Shown here: one piece after another, positions 35,301 through 44,900 of the stretch
Layout: the number at the start of each line of letters is the position of its first letter
Numbering within the stretch: the first letter of the stretch is position 1
Notes under the pieces: generated by a model
Databases searched by the model: none
Seen by the model: the letters and a program-made list of their open reading frames with translations, nothing else
What the model was told of the DNA's origin: nothing
Position numbers and translations under genes: made by a program
Assembly (NCBI RefSeq): GCF_000765145.1
Contig: NZ_JMGA01000008.1
Location: forward strand, 44,241-108,240
Direction: 5' to 3'
From: Desulfosporosinus sp. HMP52
GTDB taxonomy: Bacteria; Bacillota; Desulfitobacteriia; Desulfitobacteriales; Desulfitobacteriaceae
Length of the DNA stretch: 64,000 bases

Positions 35301-35943
35301 TGAAGCCCTCCACGTATCCGGAAGTGCTGAATTCGATCCTCGTGTAAAAACTGGCCTAGTCGTTTCAACAGTCGATGTTGGTTCAAAAGAAGTAACATTT
35401 ACTAACGGAGATAAGTACAAACTTGTTTCTGACGGAAAAGTTCTTAACGGAACAGACAACAACGATATTACCGTCAAAACACTAGCTGACCTTCGTGGTA
35501 AAAACAACGTAACCCTTGTCTTGGATGAGAAGGCTTCGGGTACAATCTTTGTTAAGTACTTCATGTGGGAAACTAATGTTTCCGCTGATTCTACTCCTCC
35601 AACCGCTGGTACACTCACTAACCAAGATCTCTCAGCAGTTACCACGGCAAACACTTATCTAGCTGGAGATACGATTACTATTACCTTCAGTGAAGATGTA
35701 AACGTAGCTAACCTAAATCTTGCTAGCTTAGTATTAGACAATGGCCATACTTTTGATACTGATGCAACTGTTACGGCAGTTAGCCCTGTGAATGGATTTG
35801 CTTCTTCGTTCGTAATCACTTTAGGTACTGCTCCAACTGTAGCAGCTGGAGATACAATTACGATTAACAAAGCAAAAGTTACTGACGTTCAAGGTAATGC
35901 AGCTACAGCAAATGCTGTATTCACAGTCGATGCCGCAAACTAA
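32311..35943 (+). CDS. S-layer-type CWB2 protein, copy 1
   Basis: The ATG at 32311 follows AGGAG by 11 nt and gives 1210 residues. A signal peptide (MKKTKKALASLAIAGMTLSM to NVFA) precedes three CWB2 repeats (about 30-325; typical VTRIAGVTAEQTAVQIA, APILLTG, VYVTSGTAVIKQSVVDEL). A long beta-rich assembly region follows, and a C-terminal Ig-like domain (TITFSEDVNVANLNLASLVL...INKAKVTDVQGNAA). This is the plan of Clostridium-type S-layer proteins. The second copy at 41906 is nearly identical over residues 1-230, 640-830 and the C-terminus, and diverges between. Codon use looks highly adapted, consistent with a very abundant protein. Confidence 0.92.
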   Translation: MKKTKKALASLAIAGMTLSMIPFNVFAASPVTRIAGVTAEQTAVQIAEHTGYTGTAILASSTSYGMVDALTAGPLAASLKAPILLTGAGSSLDAATKAELTKLAVKKVYVTSGTAVIKQSVVDELKGMGIEVEALGGYDRAETSVNIAKKMTGVTKVAVANTVVDALSIAAVASAANEPILLTDKDALPASVAAYLASSSATATDVIGGTGVISEAVKAGLPNATRHAGMSAYDTNNQVIQDFAGSLQFDTVYVANGVTGIDALAGAPLAAQTKSPIVLTDGKTVPQVAAFTYSKAPVGAVVTALGGEAVVPETVRTGVANGSVTPNSNELAIVSVNALDDANKFLQIDFSRPVTKLEISDIAIQDASTLARYGVKNVTLASSGLAATVELYGSDSANMSSPVLSYLTDYTVTITANGTTLRANFNRPYSLEVRVQNINVEDQEIVVASTNDNTSVTLKVPDPKFDYVGTIGERIQVWYNKDNELVKYQVLTSTAKPDAIEITDGDTIKLISANSKIDITTELYSDGITSKFKFYLNGASTPLTSLSTILGNKYSYAKIGFDKSGKIEYVSAYDLRDFLIVDTVEGNEVVGIEGVGTGGSFDAKDATIVKDGKVIALTGINKGDVLYFSDSANSGDGFAEVYSNTITGEIDTVYDDAVLVNGKTYSYSYSAGELNTTHAVYINNDGDTAIVDSDAAKDLQAAGAVTLHLNRAGHLVYIAGDVVNVATNKQTAILTENVKTGVTTFGKHQAQISAVLETGDTKVYDLTLEDLDQVIIDGHGYDIDSTPGSSTTDYNPTVSGGNLVLTPGSGSAVSVALTNVLKEGQLVKFHLNDNGSVKKLELFTANGTRQVTDSTSSIKAGDKYVDGKKLLPGTLVFDANKGYGNSNPWSLTDIKNGDVTVTKWSDYKGSDITHSDYIINSANEVVALVIRVTSSSDTVFEEAVITKILRNSDHEVVSLSAYVNGEVKAFEVNSVSNTTLAKGDVAVLELDDNTGLVEALHVSGSAEFDPRVKTGLVVSTVDVGSKEVTFTNGDKYKLVSDGKVLNGTDNNDITVKTLADLRGKNNVTLVLDEKASGTIFVKYFMWETNVSADSTPPTAGTLTNQDLSAVTTANTYLAGDTITITFSEDVNVANLNLASLVLDNGHTFDTDATVTAVSPVNGFASSFVITLGTAPTVAAGDTITINKAKVTDVQGNAATANAVFTVDAAN

Positions 35944-35955
35944 TGTATAATGTGA

Positions 35956-35984
35956 TTTGAGATCCGTATAACGGTTGTCTCAAA
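35956..35984 (+). terminator. Hairpin after S-layer gene 1
   Basis: TTTGAGA pairs with TCTCAAA, with an internal CCGT/ACGG pair, 13 bp after the stop. There is no T-run, so it may protect the mRNA end rather than terminate. Confidence 0.45.
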
Positions 35985-36107
35985 GAATGACTCCTAAGAA
36001 GAGGGTGTGTGAAACTACTTTAAAAAGTAGTGGACTGCACCCCGTCAAGTAGACAATTAAAAAAGTATAAATCTTTTCTGCCAGCGGGTTACACCTACTG
36101 GCAGTTT

Positions 36108-37045
36108 TTATGCTGCTTGTAAATAACTTTCATGTTTCTCTATTGGTGTTAATACGCCAAGATTCCTCTTTGTAATCGTTTGTTGTTATAATAATTAATG
36201 TATTTCTCAATCATTTCAACTACAGATTCTCTGCTAGTAAATCTTTTTTCGTAATAACGCTCTCTTTTGATGATCCCCCAAAAACCTTCCATTGGGCCAT
36301 TGTCAATACACTTGGCTACTCTTGACATACTATGGATCATACCAGCCGCTTCAATCTTCGCATGGAATGCTCGGTTTGTGTATTGGAATCCCCTGTCGCT
36401 ATGGAAGATTGGATGTGCATCCGGGTTAGCTTCAATAGCAGCATCAAATGTATCGAATACCAGAGCGTTATTATTTGAATCACGTATAATATATGAAACT
36501 ATGCGTCTATCATATAAATCTAGAATTGCACTAAGATATACTTTGCGCTTTACCATTCCGATGTAATACTTGAATTCTGTTACGTCTGTAAGCCACTTTT
36601 CATTTGGAGCTTCAGCGGTGAATTCTCGATTTAGTATGTTTTCTGCTATATACTGCGGATTGGCCGCCTGACGTGTACACCCATTGTTCGAATACTTAAT
36701 GGTCGATTTTATATCTAGCTTGCGACATATGCGTAAAACTCGCTTGTCATTGGCTTTAATGTTATGATATCGCTCAAGATCATCCCTGATTCTTCTATAT
36801 CCTTTATCCGGGCTTTCTTCATGAATTTTCTCAATCTCATCAGCGATACGGAAATTTTCCGTTTCCCTTTGAGGTATTTCTCTATGCAGCCACTTGTAAT
36901 ATGCTGCGCGTGATACCTTTTCAAATTTACATAGTGTGCTGATTGGATAACTATGCTCTTGGTTTTCTTCTTTTATAGCCTGATATATAAATTCATGACG
37001 AACCAGGCTTAGCGCCGCCTCCTTTCTATTTCCTCGAGTTTTTTT
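36108..37045 (-). pseudogene. IS3 transposase OrfB (rve integrase), frameshifted near its end
   Basis: Read in the -1 frame from the A7 slip site at 37039-37045, this is a continuous OrfB. It starts TRGNRKEAALSLVRHEF, has an HTH_21-like region, then the DDE residues: Asp in WLTDVTEFKY, Asp in FHSDRGFQY and Glu in PMEGFWGIIKRE. Near the C-terminus, after NNKRLQR, two extra bases shift the frame to a stop at 36149. In the other frame the expected NLGVLTPIEKHESYLQAA ending runs to 36108. The catalytic core is intact, so activity might remain in principle, but the element's right tip is missing. Confidence 0.75.
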
Positions 37046-37284
37046 AAGAAAGATGCCTCCATTTCAGCTCGTTCTTTCTCTGCTCTTAAAATCTTATTCT
37101 CAGCTTTCAGCTTTTCTAATTCGCTCATCTCGTCCTCAGACTTTCGCTTTCCCCGATTGTCTCTTAATGATTCAATTCCGTAAGCTTCATATTTAAGGGT
37201 AAAGTTACGTGCCTGCTGATAGGATACTTGATATTTTTCAGATGTTTCTGCGTAGTTATGATCATGTGCAATACAGTACTGCAC
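37009..37284 (-). CDS. IS3 transposase OrfA
   Basis: The 91-residue protein has a helix-turn-helix (NYAETSEKYQVSYQQARNFT) and a leucine zipper (SELEKLKAENKILRAEKERAEMEASFLKKLEE). Seven A residues at 37039-37045 near its end are the usual -1 slip site that fuses OrfA to OrfB in IS3 elements. The N-terminus appears short: the first 10-15 residues expected for this group fall in the truncated right end. Confidence 0.75.
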   Translation of the reverse strand: MQYCIAHDHNYAETSEKYQVSYQQARNFTLKYEAYGIESLRDNRGKRKSEDEMSELEKLKAENKILRAEKERAEMEASFLKKLEEIERRRR

Positions 37285-37340
37285 GATTTTATTATTTCAC
37301 TTGTCTACCTAGAAGGCAATGTCATTAAGTTAAGGCCTGA

Positions 37341-37377
37341 AAAACACAACCATCCAGATTAAGATGGTTGTGTTTTT
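37341..37377. terminator. Terminator between the IS3 and IS4 remnants
   Basis: AAAACACAACCATC and GATGGTTGTGTTTT form a 14-bp perfect stem with an 8-nt loop and T/A runs. It may be the original terminator of a gene lost from this place. Confidence 0.75.
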
Positions 37378-37496
37378 CTTATACATACAGGTGGGCATAT
37401 AAAATTTATCAATTGTAAAAAACACTTGACAAAATTTCTAAAAATCGAAGGCTTCGCCTTGAAAATGAGGACATTTTTAAGGAGGCCTTCTAAAAT

Positions 37497-38656
37497 GAAA
37501 AAGGAAGCATATCCAGAGCAGGTACGAACTGCGCTGCACCAAGCGATACGCTCAATCACAGCAGATTTACCAGCTTGCGTGAAACGACCAGGGCAAGATT
37601 TTTGACGCGAACGCAAATTATCACTGCATACTATGCTGCTTATACTAGTAGGCATGGGAGGCAATAGCCTTTAAAAGAATTATATGATTGGCTGGGCTAT
37701 TCGTCAGAGACTGCAACCGCCTCAGCATTTGTCCAACAGAGAGACAAAATTCGTCCAGAAGCACTGAAACTACTGTTTCACGAATTTACAAGATTAGCAG
37801 TACCGAAGAATTCATTACAAGACTACAGGCTGCTCGCTGTTGACGGTTCGGATTTGAGACTTCCGTCAAATTCAAATGATGGATTCTCCTCCATGAGGAA
37901 CAGCGAAGATAGCAAAAATTACAATCTTGTGCATTTGGACGCTATGTATGACCTAATGGGCAAGGTTTATGTTGATGCATCCGTTCAACCCAAGAAAGGC
38001 ATGAATGAGCATAAAGCCTTAGTATCCATGGTAGATCAGTCTGAAATCAGCGGAAATGTAATCGCAATCATGGATCGAGGATATGAGTCATTCAACAATA
38101 TCGCTCATTCTCAGGAGAAATCATGGTACTATATCATCCGGGCGAAAGAATCCTATGGGATTATATCAAGGCTTTCTCTGCCAAATTGCCCAGAATACGA
38201 TGAAGAAATCACGTTAACCCTCACCCGGCGCCAAACCAAAGAAACGTTATCGCTTCTAAGAGCATACCCCCATCGGTATCGATGGATACAGCCACATACG
38301 ACATTTGACTTCATTAAACCGAAAGATTCCAAGTTTTATGATTTACATTTTCGTGCTGTTCGCGTCGCTATTGCTGATGGTGTGTATGAAACGGTTTATA
38401 CAAATCTCAAGCCAAAGATTTTCCGCCGGAGAAAATAAAACAGCTCTATAATCTGCGCTGGGGAATTGAGACATCTGCTGTGGGTTTGGCGAGTCTGCAC
38501 AGCAAAAAGAAGGATTTTATATTGCAAGAGATCTTTGCCAGACTTAATTTTATACAATTACTCTTCCATTATCATGCACCACATCAGTATTCCTGAAGAT
38601 TTGCGAGTAAATTTTCCAGTGGCTTTAAATATATGCCGTCAATTTTTGAGAGAGTA
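37497..38656 (+). pseudogene. Broken IS4-family transposase
   Basis: The original frame starts MKKEAYPEQVRTALHQAIRS and has in-frame stops near residue 37 and after GMGGNSL. It then stays open through both Asp residues: LLAVDGSDLRL (37844-) and IAIMDRGYES. A frameshift follows NLKPK. The Glu motif LYNLRWGIETS survives, but about eight residues (FRxLKY) are deleted right after it. The rest reads VGLASLHSKKKDFILQEIFARL and ends at 38656. At least two stops, one frameshift and one deletion make it inactive. An independent ATG at 37854 gives a 194-residue open piece. Confidence 0.85.
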
Positions 38657-38903
38657 AATTCCAGCGGTCCAAGTTCTTAAACTGATAGGTAAGCACCTTT
38701 CCCCAATACGCCCTGGCCGACAATTTCCTAGATATCAAAATTCGATTTCAGCAGTAGGGTTCCAGTACAGAATTATTTGAGATTTAACATGTGTGATAGG
38801 ACTTTTACAGATGCTTTTCGGGCATCTGCATTTGTGTTGCTCAAAATTCAAAAACAACCGTGGTTTTCTATGTTACTCTGTGTATGCGACAACCCCAGCG
38901 GTA

Positions 38904-40133
38904 TCACTTTTCTACCGAGGTTTTTACACTGGTTTTACCCCGGGTTAAAAATCGGTTAAAGTTGTAATCATTTTTGAGAACGCCGAACGCTCCTTCTACC
39001 TGTATAGAACGGTTAACTCTCAGCAAGGTTCCTTCTTGTGTCGTGATGTTTTTATATAATGCTTGACGTTTTTCTACGAACATTTTGGACACCTGCATTC
39101 TCCGATTGCCGTTGGCTTTCGTGCAGCGGGATTTATGAGAGCAGTCACTGCAATCTTCCGATTCATAGACGGTTATTTCAGATCGATAACCCGTTGCCGA
39201 TGTCCGATGAGTGATTCCTACTGGCTTGAGCGGCTTCTTATTATGACAGGTGTATTCATCGGTCTCCGAGTTCTAAAGCATATTTTTTCGATTTCTAATG
39301 TCCTTTTTAAAACTCCTCTTTTTCCATTATTCATACGTTTGTGGTTTTATAAAACTGGTCTGGCCTTTCGTTTCAAGATAACGATAGTTTTCTTCACTTT
39401 CATAGCCCGAATCTGCAATGATGTTTCTATAAGGGGTCTTTAATTTAACTTCCATTTCCTTCAAGAATAGAATCAGTGTGTTTTTGTCATTCCGATCCTG
39501 AAAAATCCCAATCCCTGTTACATACTCACTCTCCACTCCGATCTGTACATTGTAAGCAGGCTTTAACTTGGCATTTCGCATGTGATCATCTTTCATATGC
39601 ATGAACGTCGCATCAGCATCCGTCTTGGAGTAACTATTTCTCTTCTCAAATAATTGGTTGTGTTTATGGTACTTTTCCTGGCGGTTAGAGAATTCCTGCA
39701 ATTGTTCCGTTAACTTCTGTAGTTTTGACTTCCGTTTCCCAATACCATAAACAAACTCAATTTTCTCCTGCTGTCGTTTTTCTTCCAAGTACGTTATCGC
39801 AGCGTTAAGATCATCTAAAACGGTTTCTTTGGCCACTTTAAGGTTGGACATATAGGTTAGGTTCATCTCCTCGATGCAGGCCTGAACTTTTTCGAACATC
39901 TTTGCCTCATTTTATGAACAACCTTTTTCCAGACAAAGGTATAACGGTTAGCGTTAGCCTCGATTTTTGTCCCATTCAACTGCAGGTTTTCTTCCTGTGG
40001 AAGAGTAGGCCTTGTATAATTTCTCGTAATTTAATCCCTCCAAAATGTGGCTTAGCAGTCGAACTGAGTCATCCTTTGGTATCAACACATTAAAAACGCT
40101 TATCAATACTGGGCTAGAAAGTTTAAACTTCAG
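38904..40133 (-). pseudogene. Decayed IS1182-family transposase
   Basis: Three pieces are recognisable. An N-terminal part around 40133-39990 reads VLIPKDDSVRLLSHILEGLNY and KLYKAYSSTGRKPAVE. A middle part (39985-39327) reads KIEANANRYTFVWKKVVHKM, then LKPAYNVQIGVESEYVTGIG and NIIADSGYESEENYRYLE. A C-terminal part (39098-38904) has SIQVEGAFGVLKNDYNFNRF. Between the first and second parts a few hundred bases are missing, and frames change at least twice. The order and motifs are typical of IS1182. It cannot be active. Confidence 0.8.
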
Positions 40134-40495
40134 GAACAGAAGGAGGCCGGACACAGCAGCAAAAAAGAAATTCCAGGTTCTGCTGGTGCCAAAGGAAGAG
40201 CTTATTGTAACAAGCTCTTTAATCTTGAAAAAGAGTGGAAAGAGCTGCCACATGAGGAGCGTAAACAGAGCGTCTAATACAGAGTGTCCCTGTTCTAAAT
40301 ACCTTTTTTGCGTGGGCTGAAAATGTGAATCCCTATCAAGAACCGTTAAAAAAGGCCCTCCGATATACACTTAAACATAGGGAATACTTTACAAACTTCT
40401 TGCTGGATGGGTGTATTCCTATTTCGAATAACCTGAGCGAGCTAATAAGGAAGCTGAGGAAGGGAAATATACAGAATGGCGATGACAAATATTAA
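40134..40495 (+). pseudogene. IS66-family transposase, C-terminal fragment
   Basis: Only the 3' part remains. It reads AGAKGRAYCNKLFNLEKEWK and ELPHEERKQS, then after one frameshift near 40275 RLIQSVPVLNTFFAWAENVNPYQ and FLLDGCIPISNNLSEL. The final Asn-Asn-Leu motif and the YCNKL entry are hallmarks of IS66 TnpC. It abuts the IS1182 remnant at 40133, so one probably inserted into the other. Confidence 0.75.
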
Positions 40496-40507
40496 CTACA
40501 TGATGAC

Positions 40508-40750
40508 ATGACAAAATCCTTTCTTGATGGAGAAATTGATTGCATCAGTAGTTGGCTGGACTTTCCCTCTGAGATAGAAAACCGGTATCGGAAGATGGTC
40601 CGAGAAGATAGAGACTATACAGAACTAATTTTTGACTATCTAGTAGAAGAAGGAACCAACAAGTACGATGATCTATCGGATGACCAATTCAAAAGGTTGA
40701 TCCTCAAACAATATAAGTACATCAGGATGTTGCAAGTGAAGGTTATTTAA
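40508..40750 (+). CDS. Small protein next to the IS66 fragment, unknown
   Basis: The 80-residue product is charged and helical (IENRYRKMVREDRDYTELIFDYLVEEGTNKYDDLSDDQFKRLILKQYKYIRML). The ribosome site is poor. It begins 13 bp after the IS66 fragment, on the same strand, and may be a passenger or accessory gene of that element. A good terminator follows at 40760. No function is suggested. Confidence 0.5.
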   Translation: MTKSFLDGEIDCISSWLDFPSEIENRYRKMVREDRDYTELIFDYLVEEGTNKYDDLSDDQFKRLILKQYKYIRMLQVKVI

Positions 40751-40759
40751 AATAACAAT

Positions 40760-40804
40760 AAATTCGCCCAGATTTCATTAACTAAAGATCTGAGCGAATT
40801 TTTT
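40760..40804 (+). terminator. Terminator after the small IS66-linked gene
   Basis: AAATTCGC-CC-AGAT and ATCT-GA-GCGAATTT form a stem followed by TTTTT. Confidence 0.75.
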
Positions 40805-40895
40805 ATGCAACGCTACTTGTTCCACCACTTACGTTTCATAGTTTTAAATAGGTTTCTACACACTGTCTTATTGGACGCTTACTGAATAACCATAT

Positions 40896-40924
40896 AAAAC
40901 CCCCTGAGCGTATTTGATCAGGGG
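40896..40924 (-). terminator. Terminator of the 41-kb small gene
   Basis: CCCCTGA and TCAGGGG form a stem. On the minus strand it is followed by GGTTTTATATGG. It lies 36 bp after the stop of the gene at 40960-41229. Confidence 0.55.
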
Positions 40925-40959
40925 ACTACTACATTGTAATTTAAACAATTGACCAATAA

Positions 40960-41229
40960 CTAATGATTAATTATATAACGTCTCCATGGTATGCTGTGAG
41001 GATCCACTTTCGCAAGCAAATATACTATATCTTCTGACCCATAGTAATTCGATTTTCCTTGGGAGTCATGCCCCATTAGAATGATCGGCATACCCTCAAA
41101 AACATAACTATATGCATCTAAGGCTGCCTGATTTTCTGTAATATTTTCTACCACATCATGTTTAACCATAACTATAGCAAAACTGACACCCTGCTCTTTA
41201 ATAACTGCACCTTCAATTTGATAGCTCAA
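40960..41229 (-). CDS. Conserved small protein, unknown
   Basis: The TTG at 41229 follows GAGGAGATGTTTAGTA and gives 89 residues. The sequence is compact and alternates strands and helices: SYQIEGAVIKEQGVSFAIVMVKHDVVEN, then YVFEGMPIILMGHDSQGKSNYYG and DIVYLLAKVDPHSIPWRRYII. This resembles a small conserved family in Firmicutes and Bacteroidetes without known function (recalled, not checked). It is the only intact non-IS gene between the S-layer twins besides the 80-residue one. Confidence 0.65.
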   Translation of the reverse strand: MSYQIEGAVIKEQGVSFAIVMVKHDVVENITENQAALDAYSYVFEGMPIILMGHDSQGKSNYYGSEDIVYLLAKVDPHSIPWRRYIINH

Positions 41230-41249
41230 TACTAAACATCTCCTCAAAT

Positions 41250-41800
41250 AATCCCAAAATAATCGTTATAATTTAGCCAAACTACTTCCACTAATTATTA
41301 AAGGCTAATTGGTCTTTTCTTTCTGAAGTTTCAAACTTCTGAACTTTGCTGACCTAACAGCTCTAGTTGGCTTACCATCGAAATCTTTTTAGTATATTAC
41401 TGTACAGATATCAAGGACTAGTTCCAAATCGTTCGTGACACAGGATCTTTTGCTTATCAGGCATGAGTTTATATCTTATAAGAACTCAAAGCTATAAAGC
41501 CTTGCATAATATCACTTTCACAACTGACCTGATCCATGGTAAGAATCCTTTTATAATTCTTTAAGCTTGGAACTCAAAGGGTATTATAGTTTCCGGGGTA
41601 CTATAAATCGATTCTTAATTACTTATTATATTCTTCTACCTCTAAAGTCTTTACATTTTTTTAATTCAATACAACAACACATGTAAATTTATTATAGAGA
41701 TTTGTATATGGACATATTAGGGGACTTCGTACCTGAAGATTATGCACTTACTAGTTTTAACGTCTACCATCTTGTTAACCAAAATATAAGGCACATACTT
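41250..41800. other. AT-rich intergenic region before the S-layer gene 2 terminator
   Basis: About 550 bp without a gene or a recognised RNA. One short palindrome, GAAGTTT-C-AAACTTC, is near 41322. The rest shows no repeat or motif that could be supported. Confidence 0.4.
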
Positions 41801-41802
41801 TT

Positions 41803-41839
41803 TAAGAGCCTTCCGTCTAATAAAGACGAAAGGCTCTTT
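41803..41839 (-). terminator. Terminator of S-layer gene 2
   Basis: AAGAGCCTTTCGTC and GACGGAAGGCTCTT pair around TTTATTA, followed on the minus strand by a T-less A-rich stretch; T-runs lie on the plus side. It lies 67 bp after the stop. Confidence 0.7.
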
Positions 41840-41905
41840 TGTGACTAATGGTTTATTCACCAGGGAAGGAATAATTTAACTTATTCCACCAGCTATATAA
41901 GGCTA

Positions 41906-44900
41906 TTAGTTTGCAGCGGTTACTGTGAATACAGCATTTCCAGTAGCGGCATTACCTTGAACGTCAGTAACTTTTGCTTTGTTAATCGTAATTGTATCTC
42001 CAGCTGCTACAGTTGGAGCAGTACCTAAAGTGATTACGAACGAAGAAGCAAATCCGTTCACAGGGCTTACTGCCGAAACAGTTGCATCTGTATCAAAAGT
42101 ATGGCCATTGTCTAATACTAAGCTAGCAAGATCTAGGTTAGCTACGTTTACATCTTCACTGAAGGTAATAGTAATCGTATCTCCAGCTAGATAAGTGTTT
42201 GCCGTGGTAACTGCTGAGAGATCTTGGTTAGTGAGTGTACCAGCGGTTGGAGGAGTGGTATCAGCGGCAACATTAGTTTCCCACATGAAGTACTTAGCAA
42301 AGATAGTACCAGATGCTTTCTCATCCAATACAAGAGTTACGTTCGTTTTACCACGGAGGTCAGCTAGTGTTTTGACGGTAATATCGCTGTTGTCTGTTCC
42401 GTTAAGAACTTTACCCTCAGAAACAAGTTTGTACTTATCTCCGTTAGTGAATGTTACTTCTCTTTCACCAACATTTACGGATGAAACAACCAATCCAGTT
42501 TTCACACGTGGTGCATACTCAACACTGTCTCCGGCAGCCCGAATAACTTCAACTAAATCAGTATTTTTGTTGAGTTCAAGGATTGCTACGTCGCCTTTTC
42601 CAAGGGTAGTATTAGCAACCGAATCTACGTCGTAAGTTTTAACTTCGCCGTTTACATAAGCTGAAAGTGAGGTTACTTCGTGGTCGGAGTTGCGAAGGAT
42701 TTTTGTAATAACAGCTTCCTCGATTACAGTATCCGAAGTTGTAGTAGCTCTAATAACTAGTGCAACTACTTCGTTGTCGCTGTTGACAATATAATCGCAA
42801 TGGCTTATATCGGATCCTTTATAGTCACCCCATTTTATGACGCTAACATCGCCAGCTTTGATGTCACCAAGGGCCCAAGGAGTTGTATTAGCATAACCCT
42901 TGTTTGCATCAAACACAAGCGTAGTCGATAACAGCTTTTTACCACTAATATATTTGTCGCCAGCTTCAATACCTGCTGTTGAGTCGGTAACTTGACGTGT
43001 ACCATTAGCAGTAAAGAGTTCAAGCTTTTTCACACTTCCGTTATCATTTAAGTGGAACTTCACTAATTGACCTTCTTTGAGTACATTTGTCAAAGCAACG
43101 CTAACTGCTGATCCACTTCCAGGTGTTAAAACTAAATTACCAGCAGCCACTGTTGGGTTATAGTCTGTTGTACTAGTACCAGGTGTGCTATCAATATCAT
43201 AACCATGGCCATCAATAATAACTTGATCAAGGTCTTCAAGTGTAAGATCGTATACTTTAGTATCACCAGTTTCAAGAACGGCAGAGATTTGTGCTTGGTG
43301 CTTGCCAAAAGTAGAAACTCCAGTTTTGGCGTTTTCTGTGAGAATAGCTGTTTGTTTATTAGTTGCAACATTAACTACATCACCAGCAATATATACTAAG
43401 TGACCGGCACGGTTGAGATGCAGTGTTACAGCTCCAGCTGCTTGAAGATCTTCAGCAGCATCGCTGTCGACAATAGCTGTATCTCCATCATTGTTGATAT
43501 AGACAGCACGTGTAGTGTTTAATTCACCAGCAGAATAGGAATAACTATAAGTTTTACCATTCACTAATACTGCATCGTCATATACTGTATCAATTTCACC
43601 AGTTACAGTTTGACTGTAAACTTCCGCAAATCCATCGTTGTTATTTGCAGTATCATTGAAGTATAGTACATCACCTTTTTTAAGGTCAGCAAGAGTAATT
43701 ACTTTTCCGCCTTTTACAATAGTAGCATCTGAGGCATCAAAAGATCCGCCTGTGCCAACACCTTCATATCCAACTACTTCATCATTATCGACGCTGTCAA
43801 CAATCAGGAAATCTTTGAGATCATATGCACTAACGTATTCAATATCTCCGGATTTGTCAAAGTTAATCTTTGCAAATGCGTATTTATTGCCTACCATGCC
43901 GGCAGTTATTGTTGTAGGTGTAGTTGAACCATTTAAGAAGAACTTAAATTTAGCTCCACCTGCAGTATAAGTTTCCGTAGAAATGTCATACTTTTTGTTT
44001 TCTGTTATCAGTTTGATCTCATCTGTGTCAGTGATTTCAATTGCATCAGTGATAGCAGATGTAGATAAAACTTGGGATTTAATCAATTCATTTTCTTTAT
44101 TGAACCAAACCTGCATTTTCTCGCCAACTGTACCTGCATAATCAAACTTAGGATCAAGCACTTTGAGAGTTACGGTTGAAGTACCATCTGTGCTAAGAAC
44201 CTTAATTTCTTTATCAGATACATCAAAACTCTGAACACGAACTTCTAAGGAATACGGACGATTAAAAGTAGTTTTTAAAGTTGTTCCATTGGCAAATACT
44301 GTGACAGTATAATTTGTAAGGTAAGAAAGAACAGGATTTGCTTTCTTAGCATCATCAGGTCCATATAATTCAACTGTTGCAGCTAGACCGCTAGCGGCTA
44401 ATGTTACTGATTTAACACCATAGCGTGCTAATGTGGAAGCATCCTGAATTGAAATATCGGAAATCTCAAGCTTAGTTACAGCTTTGCTGAAGTCAATTTG
44501 CAAAAACTTATTAGCTTCGTCAAGTGCACTTACTGAAACAATTTTCAGTTCATTTGAGTCAGGTGTAACCGAACCAGCAGCAACTCCAGCACGAACACTT
44601 TCAGAAACAACAGCTTCGCCACCGAGAGCAGTTACAACAGCGCCGACAGGAGCTTTGCTGTATGTGAAAGCAGCTGCTTGAGGAACAGTTTTGCCGTCTG
44701 TGAGAACGATAGGTGATTTGGTTTGAGCTGCAAGTGGAGCACCTGCAAGAGCGTCAATACCAGTTACGCCGTTAGCAACATAAACGGTGTCAAATTGAAG
44801 GCTTCCAGCGAAGTTTTGGATAACTTGGTTGTTGGTGTCATAAGCACTCATACCAGCGTGACGAGTTGCGCTAGGAAGGCTAGCTTTTACTGCATCACTG

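Larger units (their letters stand above)
36031..37309 (-). mobile_element. IS3-family insertion sequence, one end truncated
   Basis: The left end TGGACTGCACCCCGTCAAGT-AGACAA starts at 36031. The right end keeps only the inner GTAGACAAGT part (around 37300) and lacks about 20 bp of tip. It encodes orfA and, in the -1 frame, orfB. It lies 90 bp after the S-layer gene 1 stop. Confidence 0.75.

Noticed and set aside
41250..41800. Possible riboswitch in the empty 550 bp after S-layer gene 2
   Set aside because: Only one short palindrome was seen. It lies downstream of a gene and not before one, so a riboswitch is unlikely.
42195..42635. Open frames of 140-150 codons antisense to the S-layer genes (also 35193-35654)
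   Set aside because: They mirror the codon bias of the highly expressed S-layer genes, lack ribosome sites, and are similar in both copies only because the genes are.
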